Made by a program: the position numbers and the translations under genes
The notes under the pieces: generated by a model
Database searches by the model: none
What the model was told of the DNA's origin: nothing
Seen by the model: only the letters and a program-made list of their open reading frames with translations
Shown: positions 16,404 through 23,889 of the stretch, in pieces
How positions within the stretch are numbered: the stretch's first letter is position 1
Layout of the letters: every line of letters begins with the position of its first letter
Assembly: GCF_002556545.1 (NCBI RefSeq)
Contig: NZ_CP022685.1
Coordinates: 7,232,001 to 7,296,000 of the forward strand
DNA: 64,000 nucleotides
Source of the DNA: Streptomyces formicae
Lineage (GTDB): Bacteria; Actinomycetota; Actinomycetes; Streptomycetales; Streptomycetaceae
Direction: 5' to 3'

Positions 16404-17924
16404 TTACAATCCTTGGTACCAAGTGTTCGGTTCTTGGGCTACGGGAGAAATCGCAGCTTCAGGGTCCTCGATCGGGTATTCGTTCGGAAGTTTCATTCCA
16501 GGCTTTCCATTAACCAGGTTTGGTTTCAGATGTACGCGGCACCCTGATTCCCTAGCCTGTGCCACGAGATCCACTACCCACTCAAATGGAGGAGAAAAGC
16601 TCGGAACCAATCGACAATCTTCACCCGCTCCCTGAGTAGTCTCGGTCTGAGCGCCGATTACGACCCAGTCGAACATCGAGAGATCGTCAAATTTGAGTGG
16701 CTCTCTTAGAGGCTCAATCGAGAGCCATTTTACCTTAACTCCGTCAATTTCCCTGAAGGCGTCTTCAGCGATCCGTACACGCTTTTGCTCGTCGATGCTC
16801 GTGCCGACCCAAGCAGTCGGTGGAAGATCGACCTTGGTGTACCGCATCGGGAACTTAGTTAGAAGAAGGTATTCCCACATAGGATTAGCGGTCATGACCG
16901 AATGGACCTCAAGGATCCACTCCTCGGGAACCCAGCGACCGTAGAGGTCCGCCATTGAGCAAACGAACACCCGGTGCCATGTCGGATCGTTGCGGTGTTC
17001 CTCAGGAATGCGTGTGTTAGCTGGAGCTTGTAGGCGCTCGTGGTGGAATAGAGGATCGAACCCGACGGGGTTTACCTGAGGGAAGCGTTGGGTAATCCCG
17101 CGGGCATAGCAGTAGGTACATCCGTGTAGACAGCCAGTCACTGGATTCCATGACCATCGCGCCCAGGAGATTCCCTCGCCATCGACTTGGTTGTTGAACG
17201 TCGACTTTCCGGAGGGTTTGTTGTACGGCACTTCCCGGCCGTCGTGTGTCCTCAGCGTCAGCAGGACCCCGCTGGGCTTCTCACTCGGAGGCCCCTCTGG
17301 CAACTCGCGCAGCCGCTGGCGAGCTCGCTTCTCGGCCTGGTCTAGAGCCAACTCTCCCGATCGCACCTTGTCCACGAGCTCGGGTGCGTACTCAGCGACG
17401 GTCTTGGCGCGCTGAACAGAGCGAGCTGAGGTTCCGACCGTGCGGGCGGCTCTCGCACGGGAAGTCTGATCGTCAGGATGTTCGGACGCTTCTGGCTGAT
17501 CGGCCAGAAGCGTCGCTCCTGTGACCTGGGAGCTTACCTGTTCCGCGGTTCGCCTCGCTCCTTCGCGTTGACGTTCTTTGGCCTCCTCTGTGTAGGCCTT
17601 TTCGTACTCAAGAGCGAGAAATGCCTTCTGGCCGGCCGAGAGCTGGCGTCGCGCTACATTCTTCGAAACGATCAGGTCGAGGATCATGGACTCCGTGTGA
17701 TCCTCCGGCAGGGACTCGAACGCTGGCGTGATGCCAGCAGACTCGCAGGCGAGGTACCGGTTGCGGCCATCGAGGAGGACCGTTCGGTCGTGGTTGAGCA
17801 AAATAGGATCACGGAGGCCGTGGTACTTGATATCGAGTACCAAGTCTTCCATTTCCTCGCCCTGAAGTAGGGGGAATACGTCCGCGAATGAATGCACTTG
17901 GTAGGGGCCGAGCTTCTTGATCAT
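16404..17924 (-). CDS. ParB-like/DUF5131 (phage Gp37/Gp68-type) fusion protein
   Basis: 506 residues from ATG 17924. Residues about 5-110 form a ParB/sulfiredoxin domain (ILLNHDRTVLLDGRNRYLAC, then VARRQLSAGQKAFLALEYEK). A helix-turn-helix-like linker follows (ARTVGTSARSVQRA), and from about residue 230 comes a DUF5131-type domain: SWARWSWNPVTGCLHGCTYC with a CxxxCxxC motif like radical-SAM [4Fe-4S] ligands, WVGTSI and WLSIEPL. Gp37/Gp68 proteins are phage/mobile-element encoded and of unknown function; the fused ParB domain suggests DNA or nucleotide binding. The ATG overlaps the stop of the upstream gene (ATGA), so both form one operon. Lower GC than neighbours suggests transfer. Confidence 0.8.
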   Translation of the reverse strand: MIKKLGPYQVHSFADVFPLLQGEEMEDLVLDIKYHGLRDPILLNHDRTVLLDGRNRYLACESAGITPAFESLPEDHTESMILDLIVSKNVARRQLSAGQKAFLALEYEKAYTEEAKERQREGARRTAEQVSSQVTGATLLADQPEASEHPDDQTSRARAARTVGTSARSVQRAKTVAEYAPELVDKVRSGELALDQAEKRARQRLRELPEGPPSEKPSGVLLTLRTHDGREVPYNKPSGKSTFNNQVDGEGISWARWSWNPVTGCLHGCTYCYARGITQRFPQVNPVGFDPLFHHERLQAPANTRIPEEHRNDPTWHRVFVCSMADLYGRWVPEEWILEVHSVMTANPMWEYLLLTKFPMRYTKVDLPPTAWVGTSIDEQKRVRIAEDAFREIDGVKVKWLSIEPLREPLKFDDLSMFDWVVIGAQTETTQGAGEDCRLVPSFSPPFEWVVDLVAQARESGCRVHLKPNLVNGKPGMKLPNEYPIEDPEAAISPVAQEPNTWYQGL

Positions 17925-18919
17925 GCACAATCCTCGTCGCTTACCTCGTCACAGTCGGGCCAGAATGTCATCTGCTCGGGCGGTGGGGCTTCCTTGTACG
18001 CGTCGATCATCTGGAGTCTCTCATCCTTCGTCGCGGCTAGCCAATACTCTTCCTTGCCGCGAATGCCTTTCATTTCTGCCTTAGTGAGGAAGTGCCGGAA
18101 TAGTTCATTTCGGAACATGCCATCGCCTGCGCGATGCCAGGTGATAGAGACGTCGTGGCCTTGTTGCTTGAAAGCCCTGCGGACCAATACCTCTGTCCTG
18201 TTGCGCCACTTGTCGGAGGTTTCGATAAGGTACGACCACTGCGCGTCGTCGTTCGCTGCGGCGAGGCATAGATCGCGAGAGGAGGGCAAGGTACTCTGGA
18301 ATTCGGCCATGCGATCGAAGCACTCGATGCGAGTCGGCCTCATCTTCTTGTCGCGCTTAAGTCCTGTGGCGTTGCATCCCATGGTCGTTAGGCTGCGGAA
18401 GAAGCGGACGCCACTCCTATTTAGCTCGTGGGAGAAGGTTGAGCGCATAGCCCATCCGGTGATCGCATTCGGATCATTGATCGCGAAGACGGCGTCGCTT
18501 CCCCTGACCAAACTCACGGACGCATCGGCGCCATTGCCATTGATGATGTGCAGGGTTGCCCGAAAGGACTTCCAGCAAGTATCGCCAACCTGAGCGTACC
18601 CGAACTCTGGTAGTCGCTGCCGGAGGTTGGCTAGTAGCCGTGCGTATGTCACGGGATTGATCTCGTAAAGGAAGACCTCGACTGGGATCATCGACCGAGT
18701 AGCCTGATATGCGAGGATTCCGGGTGAGCAATTCCGGTTCCAGTACTCTCCGCCAGGTACCGTAGCGTCACCAGCGGTGAGATCGAACCAGACTAGGCGT
18801 CGCGGGGGTCTGAACAGGTGGGGGGCTGCCCCTACCTCTTCGCCGATCAACTGGTTGAGCATCATGTGCTTGGCGGGCGTGCGCCAGTCACTCCGGCCGA
18901 CATCTAGCCGCTTCACCAC
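17921..18919 (-). CDS. partner of the DUF5131 protein (TcmP-like/methyltransferase-fold hypothetical)
   Basis: 332 residues from a GTG at 18919, with GAGGAG about ten bases upstream. An early segment, LVWFDLTAGDATVPGGEYW, resembles motif I of Rossmann-fold enzymes, with VEVFLYEINPVTYARL where the ribose-binding acidic residue would fall. SDAVFAINDPNAITGWAM could be a DPP-like catalytic loop. DUF5131 proteins often pair with a 'three-Cys-motif partner' (TcmP) gene, and this gene's position and coupling fit that role, though the match to TcmP itself is only general. Putative two-gene cassette of unknown, possibly defence-related, function. Confidence 0.6.
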   Translation of the reverse strand: MVKRLDVGRSDWRTPAKHMMLNQLIGEEVGAAPHLFRPPRRLVWFDLTAGDATVPGGEYWNRNCSPGILAYQATRSMIPVEVFLYEINPVTYARLLANLRQRLPEFGYAQVGDTCWKSFRATLHIINGNGADASVSLVRGSDAVFAINDPNAITGWAMRSTFSHELNRSGVRFFRSLTTMGCNATGLKRDKKMRPTRIECFDRMAEFQSTLPSSRDLCLAAANDDAQWSYLIETSDKWRNRTEVLVRRAFKQQGHDVSITWHRAGDGMFRNELFRHFLTKAEMKGIRGKEEYWLAATKDERLQMIDAYKEAPPPEQMTFWPDCDEVSDEDCA

Positions 18920-19609
18920 GCCGCGGGCTCCTCACGGGGGTCCCGCGTCTTGCGTGAGCCGCGACTGTCCGGGGCAGCAGACCGTACTGGTGTAACTGCC
19001 GGTAAAACCAACGCAGTTGAACAACTGTTACCCATGGTGTATTTGGTGGCGTAAGAATAGAACGAGTGGCTGTAGTCGATTCTGTTGTTCGATATGCGGC
19101 GTGAATTCATTCATTCGAGTGAAAGGTGTCCTTGCTCGACTGAACGTTCCCTGGGCGCTGGTCAATTGGGGCTGCTTCCCCCTTCACTCACGTGCTCTTC
19201 GAGGCGCTGGGGCCGGTTCTGATGTCAGGCCGCAGGGGGTCACCACAGGCTCAGAGGCCTGCCGAGCGCTGCCGTGACACGGATGCCGTGAGCGATCTGC
19301 CCTCCGGATTCGCCGAGCGCCAGGCCGACTTGTATCGCCAAGCCGATGGCCCGCGAGCGGCCAGCGGGCCCGCGGAGGTCGGCCAGGGGGCTGCCGGGAT
19401 TGCGGCGCCGCGCCAGCCATTCGGTCCGGTTCTCCGCCGGGGTGCCGAGCCGCAGGTGCTTCGGCTGCTGGCACGAGGTCGGAGCGCCTGCGGACGATTC
19501 AAGTAGATGCCTCCGAGCTGCACCACATCCGGGCTGCCGCTACCGAGCGAGCACGATGGCGGCCGGCTCCACAGAAAGTGGACCAGAGCCACGCTGCCCC
19601 TGGAGCTCC
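18920..19609. other. promoter region of the DUF5131 operon and unrecognised DNA
   Basis: 18920-19110 is comparatively AT-rich and should carry the promoter of the minus-strand operon. 19111-19609 has open frames on both strands with shadow-like composition; I recognise no protein. Confidence 0.35.
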
Positions 19610-19713
19610 GGCGTCGTGGAAGGTCATGTCAACCGGATCAAGATGCCAAGCGGCAGATGTTCAGCCGCGCAGGATTCGAGCTCCTCCGAAAGCGAGTCCT
19701 GCTCTACGAGTAA
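19610..19713 (+). pseudogene. ISL3-family transposase C-terminal fragment
   Basis: WSSGVVEGHVNRIKM, then (one-base frameshift) KRQMFSRAGFELLRKRVLLYE and stop. This is the conserved C-terminus of ISL3-type transposases, whose catalytic Glu sits in the SSGxVEGxxNRxK motif. The remainder of the gene is not recognisable. Confidence 0.75.
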
Positions 19714-19721
19714 GGAGGAGG

Positions 19722-19997
19722 TCAGGAGTCTTCCTCGACGAGGCCGAACCCCGCGGGGAAGCCCTCCAGGAATTCGCGGCGCGATGGATCCGGCTCCTCC
19801 TCGGCCATCGAGTGCAGCACTTCAATGAGCTCGATTCGCTGATCACTCGACAACTGCGTCACCAGGTGGGCCACGCCCTCCAGGACCTTGACCGCGTCAT
19901 CCTGGTTCATCTGGTAGTCGTCGCACCCCTCAACGAACCAGAGGACGTCGACCAAAGCCTCCGCCAGAGCGCGGGTCAGCGACGAGTACGCAGACAT
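19722..19997 (-). CDS. small acidic hypothetical protein
   Basis: 91 residues from the ATG at 19997, with GGGAG upstream. Sequence features: LAEALVDVLWFVEGCDDYQM, LEGVAHLVTQLSSDQRIEL and an acidic C-terminus (EEEPDPSRREFLEGFPAGFG). Acidic, all-helical, single-domain; this profile is common among immunity-type proteins of actinobacterial polymorphic toxin systems, but no toxin gene is nearby and no family is recognised. Confidence 0.55.
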   Translation of the reverse strand: MSAYSSLTRALAEALVDVLWFVEGCDDYQMNQDDAVKVLEGVAHLVTQLSSDQRIELIEVLHSMAEEEPDPSRREFLEGFPAGFGLVEEDS

Positions 19998-20139
19998 CGA
20001 CAAGGTCTCCCAACAGGCGGCTGACAGAGCGAGATCATCTCAGCTTGTCCTACCGTTCTAGCGCGGGCCTACGCCGGTCATTCGTAGGATCGGTGAACCC
20101 GAGGACTGTGGGGGTGCCCGGTGCCGCCCACTGCGAAGC

Positions 20140-20751
20140 GTGAGGAATTCGGTGCGAAGGCGAGTTGACCAGGTCGCGCAGACTGAAGTGCGGCAGGCCC
20201 TCCTGTTGTTCCACGAGGCAACACGCCCGTCATCGCCGCAGCCCAGGTTCGACCTGATGGACTTCAAGGAGGGTCACTGGCCGGGGGCGGACGAATTCCA
20301 GCCAGCCGGCGGAGTACTCGAGGGCGCACAAACCATCATCGTGGCAACCCTGCTCGCGCCGTTCGCACAGGCCGTCTCGTCAACAGTGGGCACACGAGTC
20401 GCTAACACCATCGGCCCCTGGACACGGCTGCAACTCCGGCGCCTCCTACGCCGCGAAACACGACGACACCGCGTCGGAGTGATAAACCGTCTGACCCGAA
20501 GTCCACTGCTCCTCACCCACCACAACGTCGTCATCATCCTGCCTACTGGCATCCCCGCTGATGCACTGGCGCTGCTCCCCGTCATGAACTTCGACGACCT
20601 CAGCCACCACTTCGACCTCGGCGCCGCCATCGTGGGTTGGCAAGACAACAGATGGCAGGCACACGGAGCTCGTCAGGGACTAGCCGCCCTCTCCGAATGG
20701 GATCCCGCCACGGCCACGTGGACACACCGAGGACACGCGCAGCCAGACTGA
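20140..20751 (+). CDS. hypothetical protein with a central membrane-helix-like segment
   Basis: 203 residues. GAQTIIVATLLAPFAQAVSS could be a membrane segment; it is followed by a basic region (RLQLRRLLRRETRRHRVG) and then NVVIILPTGIPADALALLPV. Composition is natural but no domain is recognised. The opposite strand carries a comparable open frame, which lowers certainty. Confidence 0.4.
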   Translation: MRNSVRRRVDQVAQTEVRQALLLFHEATRPSSPQPRFDLMDFKEGHWPGADEFQPAGGVLEGAQTIIVATLLAPFAQAVSSTVGTRVANTIGPWTRLQLRRLLRRETRRHRVGVINRLTRSPLLLTHHNVVIILPTGIPADALALLPVMNFDDLSHHFDLGAAIVGWQDNRWQAHGARQGLAALSEWDPATATWTHRGHAQPD

Positions 20752-20869
20752 GTGAGCTGTTTGACCTCTGACCTCGAACATCGTCTCGTACGGGCTCATT
20801 TGTTGGGAGAGTCGCCGGGCACGCTGACGGCCCTCGCATGAGCATGCGTTCCGCCACAGAACCACGTTC

Positions 20870-21003
20870 ATGCGAAGGCCGCAGAGGAGAGTGTGCCGGA
20901 CCATGATGTCCTGCGTCCTCCCGGTCCGAAGCTGGGGAGCCGAACCTCCTTCACCGTGGTCATGCGGCGATAGCAGATGAGGAACGCGGCGAGTCCCGCG
21001 CGT
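20870..21003 (-). pseudogene. IS5-type transposase C-terminal remnant (third copy)
   Basis: On the minus strand, LAAFLICYRRMTT matches the ends of the two other IS5-type transposases nearby (LICYRRITK at 22458, LMCHRRLTK at 21083). Only about a dozen codons are recognisable. Confidence 0.45.
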
Positions 21004-21073
21004 GCATGGACGGCTCTCACGTCCGAAAAAGAGGGGGAGCTGCGACTGGTCCGTCGCCGGTCGATCGGCGTAA
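21003..21073 (+). pseudogene. IS5-family transposase, 5' piece of an interrupted gene
   Basis: The plus strand reads MDGSHVRKRGGAATGPSPVD followed by RRK up to TAA at 21071-21073. The continuation TGSKRHLICDG resumes at 23313 in the same frame once the element 21074-23312 and one TAA copy are removed. DG of MDGSHV is part of the DDE active site. Confidence 0.8.
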
Positions 21074-21082
21074 GACGTCATT

Positions 21083-21325
21083 TCACTTGGTGAGTCTGCG
21101 GTGGCACATGAGGGTCGCGGCGATGGCGGTGAGGGCCAGGAAGTGTTCTGGCTTGCGCTCGAAGCGGCGGTGCAGGCGTCGGCAGCGGACAGCCAGGACA
21201 CGGTCCGCTCCACGAGCCAGCGGTGTCGGCCCAGATGCCGGGAGGACTCGACACCCTTGCGGGCGAGACGGTGCCGGATGCCCCGGGAAGCGAGCCACGG
21301 CATGAACATCGGCTTCGCCGCCTGA
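21083..21325 (-). pseudogene. IS5-family transposase, C-terminal part (left IS copy)
   Basis: PMFMPWLASRGIRHRLARKG, HRWLVERTVSWLS (the DDE glutamate region, xxxWVVERT-like) and, after a one-base shift, CRRLHRRFERKPEHFLAL...LMCHRRLTK and stop. The N-terminal two thirds are missing. Confidence 0.75.
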
Positions 21326-21426
21326 GCGCCCGACGCCGGGCGTTCTCCGCAATCTGCGGAAAGCGCTGAGTTGACCGGTGCGATAACCGCAGGCGAGCGT
21401 CGGCGCGGCCCTGTACGGTCGCGACC

Positions 21427-22449
21427 ATGAAGAAGTGGGTGGTCCCCGAGAACTCGAAGAAACGCGTCCGACGCGCGAGCCGGACGATCGGGGAGGGGAC
21501 GGGTACGCCCGAGGAGATCCGAGAGGCGCGGGAGGTCCTGAGCAACTACCGTCTCGCCCATGCCTTTCCTCTGAACGCGGTGACCATGACCGTGCGGAAG
21601 CGAGCGCTCGACGTGAACCCGAACGCCGTCGTGGCCGAGCGCCGGAAGCGCCTGCCCACGATCCTCGACAAGCTGAAGCGCCATCCCACGATGAGCGTGA
21701 CCACCATGCAGGACTTGGGGGGCTGCCGGGTGGTCTTCGACACCGTCGCCGAGGTGGACAAGTTGGTCAGCGTCCTGGAGGAATTGCCACGGAGCAAGAA
21801 CCACGTCACGAAGGTTTACGACTACCTGCGTGATGAACCGGGGCCACGCGACTCCGGCTACCGGGGTGTTCACCTGGTGTACGAGTACGGAGCCTCGAAG
21901 ACGGAGTACCACGGCCTGAAGATCGAGCTGCAGGTTCGCACGCAGCTCCAGCACGCCTGGGCGACCGCCGTCGAGACCATGGACCTGTTCTCGGGCAGCG
22001 AGCTCAAGTACGGGAAGGGCGACGAGGAACTGCTCAGATTCTTCGTCTTGGTCGGCTCCCTCATGGCGTATGAGGAAGGCACCACTCCAGTACCCAGCGC
22101 CGAGGGAACGCGAGAGGAATTGGCGGCCGAGTTGGCGTGCCTGGAGGCGAGCGTCGGCGTTCTGGAGCGGCTACAGGGCTACGCGGCGATCGTGGGTGAG
22201 CATGCCCAGACGGACCGCCGGAACACCCTGACCCTCGAGCTCTTGCGGAACGAGGGACAGCTCACCGTGACGGTGCACGAGACGCTGGCCGCCGCAGAGG
22301 CCCGGATCACCGAGCTGGAGGCATTGGACGACGAAAACCTGGACGCGGTGCTCATCAACATCGCCCGGATCAGCCAGCTGCGCGACGCCTACCCGAACTA
22401 CTTCGCAGACACCGGCCGTTTCACCGCGTTCGTCGGGGCGTGCCTTTAG
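21427..22449 (+). CDS. RelA/SpoT-domain small alarmone synthetase-like protein (toxSAS/defence candidate)
   Basis: 340 residues. The synthetase-type nucleotidyltransferase core is visible: RLPTILDKLKRHPTMSVTTM, DLGGCRVVFDTVAEVDKL, DSGYRGVHLVYEY, then IELQVRTQLQHAWATAVETM, matching G-loop, GYRGxH and E-x-Q-x-RT-x-x-QHxWA signatures of (p)ppGpp synthetases. No HD hydrolase domain is present. A C-terminal helical region of about 140 residues follows. The stop TAG uses the first base of the adjacent IS end, so the C-terminus may have been clipped by the insertion. Stand-alone synthetases on mobile DNA include toxic SAS proteins and CapRel-type anti-phage fusions; activity here is inferred. No RBS is obvious. 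Confidence 0.8.
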   Translation: MKKWVVPENSKKRVRRASRTIGEGTGTPEEIREAREVLSNYRLAHAFPLNAVTMTVRKRALDVNPNAVVAERRKRLPTILDKLKRHPTMSVTTMQDLGGCRVVFDTVAEVDKLVSVLEELPRSKNHVTKVYDYLRDEPGPRDSGYRGVHLVYEYGASKTEYHGLKIELQVRTQLQHAWATAVETMDLFSGSELKYGKGDEELLRFFVLVGSLMAYEEGTTPVPSAEGTREELAAELACLEASVGVLERLQGYAAIVGEHAQTDRRNTLTLELLRNEGQLTVTVHETLAAAEARITELEALDDENLDAVLINIARISQLRDAYPNYFADTGRFTAFVGACL

Positions 22450-22457
22450 ACGCCATT

Positions 22458-23247
22458 TCATTTGGTGATGCGGCGGTAGCAGATGAGGGTGCTGGCAATG
22501 CCGACCGACGAAGGCGAGGGAGTGTTCGGGCGTGTGCTCGTAGCGGCGGTGCAGGCGTCGGTATTCGTTCAGTCAGGACATCGTTCGCTCGATCACCCAG
22601 CGGTGCTGGCCCAGTCGGTCGGAGGCTTCGATCCCGCGACGCGCGATGCGGGGCACGATCTGTCGTCGCCGCAGCCAGTTGCGTAGGTAGTTGAAGTCGT
22701 AGCCCTTGTCGGCGTGCAGTGTGGCCGGGCGTCGGCGCCTTGGCCCGTAGGGGGAGCGGATCGGTGGGGTGCCGCGCATCAGCGGGGTCAGGGCCTGGCT
22801 GTCGGCAGGTTCGCCGCGGTGATGCCGATCGACAGGGGCAGGCCGTTGCGGTCGGCGATGAGGTGGATTTTCGATCCGCTCTTGCCTCGATCGGTCGGAT
22901 TCGGTCCCGTCAGAGGCCCCCTTTTTGAGGGCACGGACGCTGACGGAGTCAATGGCGTACCGCGACCAGTCCAGTTCGCCGCGTGCGCCGAGTTCGTCCA
23001 GGACCAGGCGGTGGAGTGTGGCCCACACCCTGGCCTTGGACCACTCGGTGAGACGACGGAACGCGGTCATACCCGATGGTCCGAAACCGGGAGGCAACTG
23101 ATTCCAGGTGCATCCCGACGTCGCCACGAAGATGATGGCGGCCAACACCCCCCGGTCCCCATGCCGACGTCGGCCACCGCCCTGCGGGCGTTCCGGCGCT
23201 GGCGGAACCACACGCTCGAACAGCTCCCATAAACCGTCCGGCGCCAT
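22458..23247 (-). pseudogene. IS5-family transposase (right IS copy), frameshifted
   Basis: From ATG 23247: MAPDGLWELFERVVPPAPER, GCTWNQLPPGFGPSGMTAF, WSRYAIDSVSVRALKKG (first catalytic Asp region), a frameshifted stretch around 22870-22930, LHADKGYDFNYLRNWL (second Asp) and RLGQHRWVIERTMS (Glu), then TGA and LICYRRITK at the end. At least two frame disruptions and one stop make it inactive, although its ends look complete. Confidence 0.8.
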
Positions 23248-23312
23248 CCGCTCAACAACTCCACAGTCATCAACCCGGACTGCCGCAAGATCACGCCAAA
23301 CGAAACGGCGTC

Positions 23313-23552
23313 TAAGACGGGCAGTAAGCGTCACTTGATCTGTGACGGCAAGGGCACCTTGCTGCACGTCATCACGACCGTCGCCAACGTCAATGACATC
23401 ACCCAGGCCTTTGACCTGGTCGACGGCATCTCGCCCGTCGCCGGACGGCCCGGCCGACCATGAAGACGACCCGAGTCCGTCCTGGGCGACAAGGCGCATG
23501 CCTCCAAGGTCGTATGCCGACAGCTGCGGCGCCGCAGGATCCTGCCCGTGAC
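23313..23552 (+). pseudogene. IS5-family transposase, 3' piece of the interrupted gene
   Basis: Continues the frame from 21070: TGSKRHLICDGKGTLLHVIT, TVANVNDITQAFDLVDGISP, SVLGDKAHASKVV (second catalytic Asp: GDKAH) and LRRRRILPV, then sequence similarity ends. The last catalytic Glu is missing. Confidence 0.75.
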
Positions 23553-23558
23553 ATCCGA

Positions 23559-23756
23559 CTACCGGCTCAGTAAGGCGAGCGCGGTCAGGCACAAGGTCAG
23601 GGCTGCAGCAAACGCGACACCACTTCGCGAGAGGGCCGCTGGAATGGCGGCTCCCTCCCAGCGGGCCAAGCCGAAGGCGATCACTGCTGTGACGACGGCA
23701 AACAGAACGGCCACCGCCAGCACGAGGAGCAGGAACGCTGTGGAGCCATGGTTCAC
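23559..23756 (-). CDS. small two-span membrane protein
   Basis: From a GTG at 23756 with AAGGCGG upstream, about 65 residues: VNHGSTAFLLLVLAVAVLFA (TM1, continuing to VIAFGLARWEG) and SRSGVAFAAALTLCLTALAL (TM2). An alternative ATG at 23783 adds nine residues. I associate this with a widespread Streptomyces small membrane protein that often sits upstream of regulatory genes; function unknown. Confidence 0.6.
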   Translation of the reverse strand: MNHGSTAFLLLVLAVAVLFAVVTAVIAFGLARWEGAAIPAALSRSGVAFAAALTLCLTALALLSR

Positions 23757-23889
23757 GGGTGCACCGCCTTGGTGAGGTTCCATCGGCAAGGGATTAAGAC
23801 GATCTCGAGTAAAACCACCCGGTGAGCAGGTTGAATGTTCTTCGGCGACAACAGGGGGTTGTCCGATGAACAACTGAGCGGGAGGGCGC

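Larger units (their letters stand above)
21074..23312. mobile_element. IS5-type composite transposon carrying a RelA/SpoT gene
   Basis: Left end GACGTCATTTCACTTGG and right end (read inward) GACGCCGTTTCGTTTGG are imperfect inverted repeats. TAA flanks both ends (21071-21073 and 23313-23315) as a target duplication. Removing the element and one TAA rebuilds an uninterrupted transposase frame across the junction. Inside are a truncated IS copy (21074 to about 21325), the RelA/SpoT-domain gene and a nearly complete IS copy (22449-23312), both transposases on the minus strand. Length 2239 bp. Confidence 0.8.

Noticed and set aside
21427..22449. Calling the alarmone gene a full RelA/SpoT stringent-response enzyme.
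   Set aside because: It lacks the HD hydrolase, TGS and ACT domains and is less than half the usual length.
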